Below are positions 42,567 to 52,122 of a stretch of 64,000 nucleotides of DNA, one piece after another. The stretch comes from Streptomyces polyasparticus (GTDB lineage Bacteria > Actinomycetota > Actinomycetes > Streptomycetales > Streptomycetaceae). The position numbers were made by a program, and so were the translations under genes. The stretch's first letter is position 1; each line of letters begins with the position of its first letter. The DNA is taken from contig NZ_JACTVJ010000010.1 in the NCBI RefSeq assembly GCF_014493765.1, positions 310,001 through 374,000 on the forward strand. Direction: 5' to 3'. The notes beneath the pieces were generated by a model, which was given only the letters and a program-made list of their open reading frames with translations, was not told the origin of the DNA and made no database searches.

Positions 42567-45080
42567 ATGCCCGAAAACACCCCGGCACGACCAAGATCAC
42601 TGCTTCTCGTCCCCGTACTGCTCCTGAGCCTCATGGCCGCGCTCCTCCTGTACGGGACTCCGGCGGCCCATGCCGCCGACCCGCTCCAGGCCGAAGCGGC
42701 CACGCTCACGGGCGGCACACGCGCCGAGAGCGAGCACAGCGGATACACCGGCAGCGGCTACGTCGGCGGCTACACCGACGGCAACAAGGGCAGCGCCACC
42801 ACCGCCTTCGCCGTCACCGCACCCACCGCCGGATCCGGCTCCGTCAAGCTCCGGTACGCCAACGGCACCACCGCCACCATGACGCTCAGCCTGTACGTGA
42901 ACGGCACCAGGACCGGCCGCCTGAGCCTGCCCGCCACCGCGAACTGGGCCACCTGGTCCACGCTCGACGCACCCGTCGACTACCGGCAGGGCGCCAACAC
43001 CGTCGCCCTCGTCTTCACCGCCGACGACAGCGGAAACATCAACCTGGACAGCCTCACCCCGACCACCCCCTCCGAGGGCGGTGGCGGAAGCCTCACCCAC
43101 GAGGCCGAAGACGCTTTCTTCTCCGGCGGCCCGGAGAAGTCCACCTCCACCAGTGGCTACCAAGGCTCCGGCTATCTCGACCGCTTCACCACGAACGGCT
43201 CCCGCGCGGTCTTCTCCGTACGCTCCGCCGCGGCAACCGAGCACGACGTGCAGGTCCGCTACCGCACCTCTGACGCGGGCAATGCCACCGTCTCCCTGAC
43301 GGCCAACGGCTCCCCGCTGCGGCAGCTCACCCTGCCCGGCACCTCCGGTTCCTGGCAGACCGTCACCACCAGCACGCCGCTGCGCGCCGGCCTCAACACC
43401 GTGACCCTGCGCACCGAATCCGGCGACAACGGCGCCTTCCAGCTCGACGGCCTCGACATCCCGACCGCCGCGGCCAACGCCACGCGCGGCGCGACCCTTC
43501 CGTACACCGCGTACGAGGCCGAGACGGGGACGACGAACGCCACCACCATCGGACCCGACCGCGCCTACCTCCAAGTGCCCTCCGAGGCTTCCGGCCGCAG
43601 GGCCGTCGTGCTCGACGCGACCGGCGAGTACGTGGAGTTCACGCTCACGAAGCCCGCCAGCGCCCTGACCCTGCGCTACTCGATCCCCGACAGTACGGAC
43701 GGCGCCGGCATCGACCGGTCCCTGAGCCTGTACGCCGACGGCACCCACCTGCGCGACCTCGGCCTCACCTCCAAGTACAGCTGGGTGTACGGCGCCTACC
43801 CCTACGACAACGACCCGTCCGGCGGCTCCCCGCACCGCTTCTTCGACGAGACGCGCGCCGTCATCGGCGACTTCCCGGCCGGTACGAAACTCAGGCTGCA
43901 GAAGGACGCCGGCGACACCGCGGCCTCCTACACCCTCGACCTGATCGAGACGGAGACGGCGCCCGCCGCGTACACGATGCCGTCCGGCTTCGTCTCGGCG
44001 ACCGGGCTCGGTGTCACGGCGGACGACGGCACCGACGACACCGCCGCCCTCAACTCCGCCGTGAGCACGGCCACCTCGCAGGGCAAGGGCCTGTGGCTGC
44101 CGAAGGGTACGTACAACATCTCCGGCCATCTCGACCTCATTGGCGCCACGGTCCGCGGCGCGGGGGAGTGGCACACCGTGGTGCGCGGCAAGGACAACAA
44201 GGGCGGCTTCTTCGGCCGCGGCGGCACCAGCACGATCCAGGACCTGATGTTCGCCGGTGACGCCACCCACCGCGACGACGCGGGCGGACACACGGCGATC
44301 GAGGGCGACTTCGGCAACGGCTCCACCGTGCAGAATGTCTGGATCGAGCACGCCAAGGTCGGCCTGTGGATCGACGCCCCGACCAACGGGCTGCTCGCCA
44401 CCGGGCTGCGGATCCGCGACACCTTCGCCGACGGCGTGAACCTGCACAAGGGCACGAAGAACAGCGAGGTGTCCCACAGCAGCGTCCGCGGCACCGGCGA
44501 CGACGGACTCGCGATGTTCTCCGAGGAACAGGCCGTCACCGACTGCGTGTTCCGCTTCAACACCGTGCAGCTGCCGATGCTCGCCAACACCGCCGCGATC
44601 TACGGCGGCAGCGGCAACCGGATCGAGGACAACCTCCTGTCCGACACCGTGAACGCCTCCGCCGGCATCGCGATCAGCACCCGCAACTTCCCGCCCGCGC
44701 CGCTGCCCTTCTCCGGCCCCACGACCGTGGCCCGCAACACCCTTGAGCGGACCGGCGGTTACGAAGCCAACTGGGGCGCGAAGCTCGGCGCCGTCTGGGT
44801 GTACGCCGACCACTCGGACATCACGACACCGGTACGCATCGTCGGCAACGACATCCTCGACTCCACGTACAGCGGCCTGCTCGTGTCCTGGCAGAAGACC
44901 GTCGGCGATCTCACCGTCGAGGACACGAGGATCGACAGGACCGGCGCATACGGCATCGAGATCAACGCGGCCGGCGCCGGCACCTTCTCCGGGGTCGCCG
45001 TCAGCGGCACCAAGGACGGCGGGCTCTCGCTCGCGGGCGGCTTCCGGATCACCCGCGGCGCCGGCAACTCCGGCTGGTAG
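42567..45080 (+). CDS. Secreted GH87-like alpha-1,3-glucanase (mycodextranase/mutanase) with CBM modules
   Basis: 837 residues with a signal peptide (SLLLVPVLLLSLMAALLLYG ... AHA). Two CBM6/CBM35-like beta-sandwiches (about 37-155 and 180-300) and a third concealed sandwich (about 310-470) precede a right-handed beta-helix (about 475-837) opening SATGLGVTADDGTDDTAALNSA. The helix holds D622 (DGVNLHKG) and the pair D645-D646 (GTGDDGLAMF). The spacing of 23 and 24 residues equals that of the three catalytic aspartates I recall for GH87 alpha-1,3-glucanases, which strongly suggests this family over pectate lyase. Alpha-1,3-glucan occurs in fungal walls and dental plaque. ATG follows GGAAGGA. Confidence 0.8.
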   Translation: MPENTPARPRSLLLVPVLLLSLMAALLLYGTPAAHAADPLQAEAATLTGGTRAESEHSGYTGSGYVGGYTDGNKGSATTAFAVTAPTAGSGSVKLRYANGTTATMTLSLYVNGTRTGRLSLPATANWATWSTLDAPVDYRQGANTVALVFTADDSGNINLDSLTPTTPSEGGGGSLTHEAEDAFFSGGPEKSTSTSGYQGSGYLDRFTTNGSRAVFSVRSAAATEHDVQVRYRTSDAGNATVSLTANGSPLRQLTLPGTSGSWQTVTTSTPLRAGLNTVTLRTESGDNGAFQLDGLDIPTAAANATRGATLPYTAYEAETGTTNATTIGPDRAYLQVPSEASGRRAVVLDATGEYVEFTLTKPASALTLRYSIPDSTDGAGIDRSLSLYADGTHLRDLGLTSKYSWVYGAYPYDNDPSGGSPHRFFDETRAVIGDFPAGTKLRLQKDAGDTAASYTLDLIETETAPAAYTMPSGFVSATGLGVTADDGTDDTAALNSAVSTATSQGKGLWLPKGTYNISGHLDLIGATVRGAGEWHTVVRGKDNKGGFFGRGGTSTIQDLMFAGDATHRDDAGGHTAIEGDFGNGSTVQNVWIEHAKVGLWIDAPTNGLLATGLRIRDTFADGVNLHKGTKNSEVSHSSVRGTGDDGLAMFSEEQAVTDCVFRFNTVQLPMLANTAAIYGGSGNRIEDNLLSDTVNASAGIAISTRNFPPAPLPFSGPTTVARNTLERTGGYEANWGAKLGAVWVYADHSDITTPVRIVGNDILDSTYSGLLVSWQKTVGDLTVEDTRIDRTGAYGIEINAAGAGTFSGVAVSGTKDGGLSLAGGFRITRGAGNSGW

Positions 45081-45149
45081 CCGTCCTTCTCGCTCGAAGG
45101 GTCCGGCCGGACGGGCCGGACCCGCACCATCCCCTCCTGAGGAGCACTT

Positions 45150-46772
45150 GTGACTTCGACGTCCGTGCCCGCCTGGTGGCGGCACGCCGCGATCTACCAG
45201 ATCTACGTCCGCAGCTTCGCCGACGGCAACGGCGACGGCATCGGCGACCTGGCCGGAGTGCGCGCGAAGCTGCCGTACCTCCGTGAACTCGGCGTGGACG
45301 CCCTGTGGTTCAACCCCTGGTACGTCTCACCCATGGCGGACGGCGGCTACGACGTGGCCGACTACCGGGACATCGACCCGCTGTTCGGCACCCTCGCCGA
45401 AGCCGAGTCGCTGATCGACGAGGCGCACGCGCACGGGCTGCGCGTCATCGTCGACCTGGTGCCCAACCACTGCTCCGACCACCACCCATGGTTCCGTCAG
45501 GCGTTGGCGGACGAACCAGGGGCACGCGACCGCTTCTGGTTCCTCCCCGGCAAGGGGGAGCGCGGCGAACTGCCGCCCAACGACTGGCAGTCGTACTTCG
45601 GCGGCCCCGCCTGGACTCGTGTCACCGACGCCGACGGCACCCCGGGCCTCTGGTATCTGCACATGTTCGCGCCCGAGCAGCCCGACCTGAACTGGGAACA
45701 CCCGGACGTACGAGCCGAGTTCGAGGACGTCCTGCACTTCTGGCTCCGCCGCGGCGTCGACGGCTTCCGTATCGACGTGGCACACGGCCTGGCGAAGAAG
45801 CCCGGGCTGCCGGACGTCGGCCACGACCCGGACCCGACGGACCTGCCGTACCAGGACGTGGAGGAGGTCCACGACGTCTACCGCTCCTGGCGCAAGATCC
45901 TCGACTCGTACGAGGGCGAGCGCACCTTCGTCGGCGAGGTGTGGCTGCCGAGCCCCGAACAGTCGGCGCGCTACCTTCGCCCCGACGAACTCCACTCCGC
46001 CTTCAACTTCGACTTCCTGTGCTGCCCTTGGGACGCCTCGGCCCTGCGGCAGGTCATCGACTCCACGTTCGCCCTGCACGAGCCGGTCGGCGCACCGCCC
46101 ACCTGGGTGCTCTCCAACCACGACACCATCCGCCATGTGACGCGCTACGGCCGCGCCGACACCTCCTTCGACATGGGCGACAAGCGGCTCGCCGACCCGA
46201 GCGACGTGACCCTGGGACGGCGCCGTGCCCGGGCGGCCGCACTCCTGACGCTGGCCCTTCCCGGCGGCGTCTATCTGTACCAAGGCGACGAGCTCGGCCT
46301 GCCCGAGGTCCAGTCGATCCCCGACCACCTCATCCAGGACCCCACCTTCGTACGCTCCGAAGGCCGCGACCGAGGACGCGACGGCTGCCGGGTGCCGCTG
46401 CCCTGGAAGGCGACAGGGGAGTCCCTGGGCTTCTCGGCGAACGGCGCGTCCTGGCTGCCGCAGCCCCCGCAGTGGGCCGATTGGAGCGCCCAACGCCAGG
46501 AGGACGACCCCGACTCGTTCCTGCGGCTCTACCGCGAGGCGCTCCGGCTGCGCGGCGCACTCCTCGCGCCGCAGCCGGAAACCCTCCAGTGGCTCGACGC
46601 CGGCCCGGACACCGTCTGCTTCGCCCGGCCGTCCGGGATGCAGTGCCTGGTCAATGCGGGTACCGAACCGGTCGCGCTGCCCGCGGGGATGCGGGTGGTA
46701 CTGGCCAGCGGGCCGCTGGAGGAGGACGGGGTGCCGGGGGACACGACGGTGTGGCTGGCGCCCGGAGAGTGA
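45150..46772 (+). CDS. GH13 alpha-glucosidase / oligo-glucosidase
   Basis: 540 residues, GTG start after TGAGGAG, without a signal peptide and thus cytoplasmic. GH13 regions are all present: DLVPNHCSDHH (I), GFRIDVAH with nucleophile D209 (II), VGEVW with acid/base E263 (III) and SNHD with D325 (IV). QIYVRSFADGNGDGIGDLAG and the length are those of the GH13 oligo-1,6-glucosidase/alpha-glucosidase subfamilies. It sits 69 bp behind the GH87-like gene and would hydrolyse imported alpha-linked gluco-oligosaccharides to glucose. Confidence 0.92.
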   Translation: MTSTSVPAWWRHAAIYQIYVRSFADGNGDGIGDLAGVRAKLPYLRELGVDALWFNPWYVSPMADGGYDVADYRDIDPLFGTLAEAESLIDEAHAHGLRVIVDLVPNHCSDHHPWFRQALADEPGARDRFWFLPGKGERGELPPNDWQSYFGGPAWTRVTDADGTPGLWYLHMFAPEQPDLNWEHPDVRAEFEDVLHFWLRRGVDGFRIDVAHGLAKKPGLPDVGHDPDPTDLPYQDVEEVHDVYRSWRKILDSYEGERTFVGEVWLPSPEQSARYLRPDELHSAFNFDFLCCPWDASALRQVIDSTFALHEPVGAPPTWVLSNHDTIRHVTRYGRADTSFDMGDKRLADPSDVTLGRRRARAAALLTLALPGGVYLYQGDELGLPEVQSIPDHLIQDPTFVRSEGRDRGRDGCRVPLPWKATGESLGFSANGASWLPQPPQWADWSAQRQEDDPDSFLRLYREALRLRGALLAPQPETLQWLDAGPDTVCFARPSGMQCLVNAGTEPVALPAGMRVVLASGPLEEDGVPGDTTVWLAPGE

Positions 46773-46845
46773 GCGCGGTGGGCAGTGGCAGCGCGGCAGC
46801 GGTCGGGAGCGATGAGTTTTCGGCCCGGGCGCGGTCTGCACCCGT

Positions 46846-47715
46846 ATGAAGACCCACACGCTGAAGACAGCCGAAGCAGACCTCGTCTACGACGTCCGCG
46901 GCCCCCTGCCGACCGCCGACGGCCGTCCGCCGTTGCTCATGATCGGGCAGCCCATGGACGCCACCGGCTTCGCCGCGCTCGCCGCACGTTTCCCCGACCG
47001 GACCGCCGTCACCTACGACCCGCGCGGGCTCGGCCGCAGCACGCGCAAGGACGGGCGTATCGACCACACGCCGCAGACCCAGGCCGACGATGTACACGCC
47101 GTCATCGAGGCGCTCGGGGCCGGGCCGGTGGAGATGTTCGCCAGCAGCGGCGGAGCGGTCACCGCGCTCGCGGTCGTGGCGAAGTACCCCGAGGACGTGA
47201 CCACCCTGGTCGCGCACGAGCCGCCGCTGATCACCCTCACGCCGGACGGCCCGGCAGCCGTACGGGCGCGCGCCGCGGTCCGTGACGCCTACGAGAAGCG
47301 GGGCTGGGGCGCGGGTATGGCGGCGTTCGTGGCCATGACCTCGTGGGAGGGCGAGTTCACGGACGCCTACTTCGCCCAGCCGGACGCCGACCCCGCCGCG
47401 TTCGGCATGCCCACGGAGGACGACGGTTCACGCGAGGACCCGCTGCTTTCCGACCGGTCCTGGGCGATCAGCAGCTACCAGCCGGATGTCGACGCCCTCG
47501 TCGCCGCGCCCACCCGCGTGGTGATCGCCGTGGGGGAGGAGTCCCTGACCGTGCAGACGGGACGTACCTCGGACGCGATCGCGAAGTTGCTCGGGCAGCA
47601 GGCGACCGTGTTCCCGAGCCACCACGGCGGCTTCCTCGACGGCGAGTTCGGCTACCCCGGCAAGCCGGACGAGTTCGCCCAGCGACTGCGGGAGGTCCTC
47701 GAGGGCGCCTCGTAA
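46846..47715 (+). CDS. Alpha/beta-hydrolase fold protein
   Basis: 289 residues. The hydrolase order is readable: oxyanion region LLMIGQPMDATGF, strand-4 segment TAVTYDPRGLGRST, nucleophile elbow FASSGGAVTAL, and the C-terminal VIAVGEESL with catalytic His region PSHHGGFLDGEFG. The elbow S-x-S-G-G differs slightly from the usual G-x-S-x-G. No signal peptide is present. The substrate is unknown. It is convergent with the beta-helix protein. Confidence 0.82.
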   Translation: MKTHTLKTAEADLVYDVRGPLPTADGRPPLLMIGQPMDATGFAALAARFPDRTAVTYDPRGLGRSTRKDGRIDHTPQTQADDVHAVIEALGAGPVEMFASSGGAVTALAVVAKYPEDVTTLVAHEPPLITLTPDGPAAVRARAAVRDAYEKRGWGAGMAAFVAMTSWEGEFTDAYFAQPDADPAAFGMPTEDDGSREDPLLSDRSWAISSYQPDVDALVAAPTRVVIAVGEESLTVQTGRTSDAIAKLLGQQATVFPSHHGGFLDGEFGYPGKPDEFAQRLREVLEGAS

Positions 47716-47731
47716 TCCGGCCTCGGACCCT

Positions 47732-47765
47732 GCCCGGCGCCACGCAGACACGCGTGACGCCGGGC
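47732..47765. terminator. Bidirectional hairpin terminator
   Basis: GCCCGGCG (47732-47739) and CGCCGGGC (47758-47765) form the outer stem, extended by CACGC/GCGTG around a small loop, between convergent genes. Confidence 0.7.
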
Positions 47766-47798
47766 TTCCGGCCGGCCGAGGGCCCGCGATGCCAGAGG

Positions 47799-49313
47799 TC
47801 AACTGCCCTGGTACGCGCCGTTGTTGGCGGGATCCGGGATCCGATTGCCGAAGAAGTCGACCCGTACACCGTCATCGAAGGACATGCCGGTGCCGAGTGC
47901 GGGCGAGCCCGGACGCAGCCGGACATCCCGCGGCGCACCGGGGTCTGCCGCGGTGAACAGCGGGTCGGCGACGACGGCGGAGGCGTCCCTGGCCTGCTCG
48001 GTGTTCCAGTACAGGTTCCCCTCGTAGCGGCTCCGGTCGTCCTTGAACGAGGAGCCGCCGGGCGCCGCCGCGAAGATGTTGTTACGGAAGGTCACACCGT
48101 CCGGACCGTTGCTCACGACCATCGCCTGGCCGGGTTCGTCGGTGACGAAGGTGTTGCTGTACACCTCGGTGTTCGTGGTCGCGGCGCAGACGATCGACAC
48201 CACACCGTACGGATAGTTCGGACTGCCGTCGTCGACGCTGATGTTGTGCCGGAAGACATTGCCGTTCGTGGTCATGCCCGCGCCGTTGCAGACGAGCAGC
48301 GCGCCGCCGTCGTTGTGGTGGCTGTAGTTGTACTGGTAGACGTTCCCGTTGTTGCCGCCGTCGAAGTCGAACGCCATCGAGTCGCGGTGGCCGAGCCCGC
48401 CGGTGACCTCGTTGTACTGGTACAGGACATCGTCCGAATTCCACGCCCAGATCCCGGCGTTGTAGCCGGCCGAGCGGCGGTTGAAGCCGTTCACGTAGTT
48501 GTGCTCGACTCGGGCGCCTTTCGCGGTCTGGACGACGATCCCGTCGCCGCCCGCGTCGTGGACCTCGTTGCGCGCGATCCGCAGGCCGGTGACCGGCTCC
48601 CAGCTCGCTCCCGGCCCGTTCGGGTGCTCCGCGCGCCGTCCCCACGTCGACGAGGTGCCGATGCCGGTGCGGTCCACGTGCCGCACCGTGTTTCCGGTGA
48701 TACGGACGCCGTCGAAGCGCGTCGGCTGTTGCGCGCCCCACACCGCGAACAGAATGCCGCCGCTCGGGTTCGGATCCTTGTGATCGGAGCCGTTCACGTC
48801 GTGGACGTCGACGCCCTCGACGACGTAGTGCCGGCCGATGCCGTAGTCCTCCAGGCTCACCAGGAGGCCCGCGCGGCGATCGGTGGTGGTCGGCGCGCCC
48901 GTGTTGGACAGGTCGAGATTGCGGATCTCCCAGCCCTGGCCGTTGGCGACATGCACCGCCGCCCGCGCTCCCGCACCCTCGATATGCGGCTTCGCACCGC
49001 GGCCGTACGCGTCGAGGCGAATCGGTTCGGCCGCGCTGCCCTCACCGCTGAGCGCGAGGCTGCCGGTGCAGGTCACGCCGCGCTTGAGGAGCAGCCGGTC
49101 GCCGGGTCCATAACTGCGGGACGCCTTGGCGAGCGAGCGCCAGGCACGCGCGGGGCTGGTGCCGTCCGCCGTGTCACTGCCGCCCGCGCAGTCCACGTGG
49201 TAGACGGCGCCCGCACGGGCATCCGCGGCAGCTGCGGCGGCCGGCAGTACACCCGCCAGGAACGTGGCCGCCGTGGCGACGGCCAGGATTCTCTTGGTCA
49301 ACTGTGTTGGCAT
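47799..49313 (-). CDS. Secreted right-handed parallel beta-helix protein (lyase/glycosidase-like)
   Basis: 504 residues from ATG at 49313, which begins a clear signal peptide (TKRILAVATAATFLAGVLPAAAAAA). The mature protein starts YHVDCAGGSDTADGTSPARAWRSL, a common opening of polysaccharide-lyase-like beta-helix proteins, and continues with repeating Asn-rich rungs (VRITGNTVRHVDRTGIG, LRIARNEVHDAGGDGIVV, VEHNYVNGFN, LYQYNEVTGG, YQYNYSHHNDGG). A C-terminal block RPGSPALGTG is typical. No catalytic set is certain, so a glycan-binding or lytic function is inferred. An upstream ATG at 49349 is the alternative start. Confidence 0.8.
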   Translation of the reverse strand: MPTQLTKRILAVATAATFLAGVLPAAAAAADARAGAVYHVDCAGGSDTADGTSPARAWRSLAKASRSYGPGDRLLLKRGVTCTGSLALSGEGSAAEPIRLDAYGRGAKPHIEGAGARAAVHVANGQGWEIRNLDLSNTGAPTTTDRRAGLLVSLEDYGIGRHYVVEGVDVHDVNGSDHKDPNPSGGILFAVWGAQQPTRFDGVRITGNTVRHVDRTGIGTSSTWGRRAEHPNGPGASWEPVTGLRIARNEVHDAGGDGIVVQTAKGARVEHNYVNGFNRRSAGYNAGIWAWNSDDVLYQYNEVTGGLGHRDSMAFDFDGGNNGNVYQYNYSHHNDGGALLVCNGAGMTTNGNVFRHNISVDDGSPNYPYGVVSIVCAATTNTEVYSNTFVTDEPGQAMVVSNGPDGVTFRNNIFAAAPGGSSFKDDRSRYEGNLYWNTEQARDASAVVADPLFTAADPGAPRDVRLRPGSPALGTGMSFDDGVRVDFFGNRIPDPANNGAYQGS

Positions 49314-49421
49314 GCACGGAGTTTGAACGCGCAACCAAGGCGCGGCCATGGACTATCGTGCGGGCGCCTTGGATGGATGATCCTGGGCGCGCCCCGTAGC
49401 CCGACGCGTGCGTCACCTCGC

Positions 49422-50624
49422 CTACGCGGCCGTCCCCAAGGCCGGCCGCGCCACCCGTGAATGCAGCGCCGCCATCCCCGCGACCGCCGCGCCGAGCAGG
49501 GCGAGCGCGACCAGTGCGGGCACCACGGTCACCAGCGGGCCGCCGACCAGGCAGAGTCCACCGCCGAGCAGGAGGACCAGCGACCCCCGGCCCGACACCC
49601 GGGCGAGGATCGCGGCCGAGGCGAGCAGATAGACCCCCACCCCGCCCGGCAGCGCCCACGCGACGATGCCGTGCAACGGCTCGGACAGGCCATAGTGCTC
49701 GGCATCCGCGATCTGGTGCAGCGCGACCTTCATACCGAGGGCGGCGAGCACGATCCCCGCGATCAGCGGCAGATGCAGATACGTGTACACATCGCTGGCG
49801 AGCTTGGTGCGCTCATCGCCTTCCGCCCGGGAGATGCCGTGTTCGGCCGGCTCGCTGACCTTGCGGAAGTACATCCACCACATGCCCGCAGAGATCGTGA
49901 TGCCGAGCGCGGCCGCCGCGATCATGGCAAGGGTCAGCGGGTAACCGGTCACGCCGACACCCATCGCCACGATCGACTCGCCGAGCGCGATGATCACGAT
50001 CAGGCCGTGCCGTTCGGCGAAGTGCCCCGGCGAGGAGACCCGCCACCCCGAGCCCCGGGTCAGGAACACCATCGCGTAGTCGAGGAGCACCGCCCCGCCC
50101 CAGATGACCATCTGCGTGGCCCCGTCGAAGGCCGCACCCACCAGAAGCAGCACGAACGGCGGCGTCACCGAGGTGAGAACGATCCGCACCAGGGTGGCCC
50201 GCAGTGCGGGGTCGTCGGGCGCGGACAGCCAGTACGACACGAGATGCAGCAGCCGTACGGTCCCGTAACAGAGCACGAACACCAACGGGGCGTCCACGCC
50301 GCCCGACTTGTCGGCGTACACCTCGGGCAGCGCGAAGGAGACGACGAGCATCACGGCCATCACCGCCACGAGCACGGCGAACAGTCCGCCTGCATCGGCG
50401 CGCACCACATTGCCGAGCCAGGCGAAACAGGTCCAGCACCACCACAACAGCGCGAGCACCACCAGCGAACCGGCGATACGGGCCGCGGTCGTGTGGTCCG
50501 CCATCATCGCCGTCACCTGGGTGATGGCATAGACGAAGACAAGATCGAAGAACAGCTCGGCCGGGGTGACCTTGTGGTCGCCTCCGGTCGGTATCAGACG
50601 CGATGAACTCTTGCCCGCCGGCAC
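49422..50624 (-). CDS. Low-temperature-requirement A (LtrA) family membrane protein
   Basis: 400 residues from GTG at 50624, preceded by GGGGGG and so preferred over a GTG at 50666. The family hallmark VTPAELFFDLVFVYAITQVTA is followed by about ten hydrophobic segments and an ERHGLIVIIALGESIVAMGVG block typical of LtrA. The molecular function of LtrA is not established. No operon partner is evident; the STAS gene begins upstream on the same strand with a 57-bp gap. Confidence 0.87.
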   Translation of the reverse strand: MPAGKSSSRLIPTGGDHKVTPAELFFDLVFVYAITQVTAMMADHTTAARIAGSLVVLALLWWCWTCFAWLGNVVRADAGGLFAVLVAVMAVMLVVSFALPEVYADKSGGVDAPLVFVLCYGTVRLLHLVSYWLSAPDDPALRATLVRIVLTSVTPPFVLLLVGAAFDGATQMVIWGGAVLLDYAMVFLTRGSGWRVSSPGHFAERHGLIVIIALGESIVAMGVGVTGYPLTLAMIAAAALGITISAGMWWMYFRKVSEPAEHGISRAEGDERTKLASDVYTYLHLPLIAGIVLAALGMKVALHQIADAEHYGLSEPLHGIVAWALPGGVGVYLLASAAILARVSGRGSLVLLLGGGLCLVGGPLVTVVPALVALALLGAAVAGMAALHSRVARPALGTAA

Positions 50625-50681
50625 TGGTTCCCCCCAGTTGGCACGTGGTGCGGCACCCCGCCGCACCGCCTTGCCGGAACC

Positions 50682-51068
50682 CTACGCCGCCGGTCCTCCG
50701 GCGGGCACGGCCGGGCCTTGTCCCACCCCGTCGTCCGGCTCGCCACGGATCACATCGAACTCGCCGGCCAGACCGGCCAGTCGCAGCACGCGATGCGGCT
50801 GGCCGTTCGCGCGGATGAGACGCACCGTGCCCTGACGGCGTGCCACCCGCTGCCGTATCCCGAGCAGCAGGCGCAGCCCGCCCGCGTCGAGAAAGGTCAC
50901 ATGGTGCAGGTCGATGACGACCTCGGGTCTGACGGAGCCGATCAACCGGGCCGCGCGGGGGGCCAGTTCCTCATCGGCCCAGATGTCGAGCTCTCCGCTG
51001 AGCAGCAGGAAGAGGGTTGCTCCGGCTGTGCGGTGCTCCAGGCCGAACGTGAAGTCCGCGGTCCCCAT
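50682..51068 (-). CDS. STAS-domain anti-sigma factor antagonist-like protein lacking the phosphorylation Ser
   Basis: 128 residues from ATG at 51068, with GGGAGTGGCC upstream; an ATG at 51089 would add 7. The STAS fold reads FLLLSGELDIWADEELAPRAARLIG, EVVIDLHHVTFLDAGGLRLLLG and GTVRLIRANGQPHRVLRLAGL. In RsbV/SpoIIAA the loop is D-S-S/T-G-L; here it is D-A-G-G-L, so neither position can be phosphorylated. It may be a constitutive partner-binding form or regulated otherwise. The C-terminal tail is Gly/Pro-rich. Confidence 0.82.
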   Translation of the reverse strand: MGTADFTFGLEHRTAGATLFLLLSGELDIWADEELAPRAARLIGSVRPEVVIDLHHVTFLDAGGLRLLLGIRQRVARRQGTVRLIRANGQPHRVLRLAGLAGEFDVIRGEPDDGVGQGPAVPAGGPAA

Positions 51069-51322
51069 GGCCACTCCCGAGGCCCCCATCCTGTGACGCG
51101 GAGTGACGAATTCGCTCCGCGGGCTGCATCGGTACGGGCGTCGGCCGTCACAAGCGGAAGGCGTGGCGGTGCGGCGCCACTCGTGTCATCCCCGCTCAGG
51201 GCGGTCTGTACCCCCAACAGTACGATGAATAGCGAAGGTTGTGGCCAAACCCTGCCTGAAAACCGATGGTGACGGTGCGTTAGGTTCCGTGCTTCGGCGG
51301 GCAGCCCGGATAAGGTGCCGCA

Positions 51323-51763
51323 GTGCTGCACGATCGAGAAGCGGACACCGCCCCCCGGCCCGGGCCCCGGCAGGCCCCCGTCCTGGCGGCTGTCGCCCTG
51401 GGCGGCGGCCTCGGCGCCACCGCCCGCTATGCCGCCTCCCTCGCCTGGCCGACCGGCCCCGACGCCTTCCCGTGGACGACCTTGACGGTCAACGTCATCG
51501 GCTGCGCCCTGATCGGCGTCCTGATGGTCGCGGTCACCGAGACGGGCCGCGCCACACCCCCGCTCCTGCGCCCGTTCCTCGGCACGGGCGTCCTCGGCGG
51601 CTTCACCACCTTCTCCACGTACGTCGTCGACATCCAGCGCCTCATCGAGCGCGCCCACGCCGGCACGGCCCTCACCTACCTGGCCCTCACGCTCGCCGGA
51701 GCCCTCACGGGCGTCTGGCTGGCCTCCGCCGGCACCCGCAAGGCCCTGGGAGTCGCCGCGTGA
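51323..51763 (+). CDS. crcB: Fluoride efflux channel subunit FluC/CrcB (first of pair)
   Basis: 146 residues, GTG start. Four membrane helices with the family motifs [25 protein letters not shown] and the [15 protein letters not shown] pore region. FluC proteins act as small dimeric fluoride channels. It carries an extra polar N-terminus of about 20 residues. Its stop overlaps the next gene's GTG, indicating a heterodimer with the second copy. Confidence 0.92.
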   Translation: MLHDREADTAPRPGPRQAPVLAAVALGGGLGATARYAASLAWPTGPDAFPWTTLTVNVIGCALIGVLMVAVTETGRATPPLLRPFLGTGVLGGFTTFSTYVVDIQRLIERAHAGTALTYLALTLAGALTGVWLASAGTRKALGVAA

Positions 51764-52122
51764 ACTGGCTCCTCGTTCTCGCCGGCGGCATGCTCGGCGC
51801 CCCCCTGCGCTACCTCACCGACCGCGCCGTCCAGTCCCGCCACACCACGGGCTTCCCCTGGGGCACGTTCACCGCCAACATGACCGGCTCGCTCCTGCTC
51901 GGCTTCCTGACCGGCGCGGCCCTCTCCTCCCACGCCATGCTGTTCCTCGCCACGGGCCTGTGCGGCGCACTCACCACGTACTCGACGTTCTCGTACGAGA
52001 CGCTCACCCTGTCCCGCACCGGCGCGGGCGTGCACACGATCGCCAACGCACTCGGCAGCGTCCTGGCGGGCCTGGGCGCGGCATACGTGGGCCTTGCGCT
52101 GGCCCAGTCACTCCTCGGCTGA
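51760..52122 (+). CDS. crcB: Fluoride efflux channel subunit FluC/CrcB (second of pair)
   Basis: 120 residues, GTG start overlapping the first copy by 4 nt. Motifs are [32 protein letters not shown] and [17 protein letters not shown]. It is about 25 residues shorter than the first copy. Gram-positive genomes often encode such pairs, which assemble antiparallel to form the double pore. No fluoride riboswitch is recognised upstream. Confidence 0.92.
   Translation: MNWLLVLAGGMLGAPLRYLTDRAVQSRHTTGFPWGTFTANMTGSLLLGFLTGAALSSHAMLFLATGLCGALTTYSTFSYETLTLSRTGAGVHTIANALGSVLAGLGAAYVGLALAQSLLG

Noticed and set aside
51230-51322. Possible fluoride riboswitch before the crcB pair
   Set aside because: A GATGG stretch occurs, but the conserved paired stems and the downstream pseudoknot sequence of the crcB motif are not recognisable.
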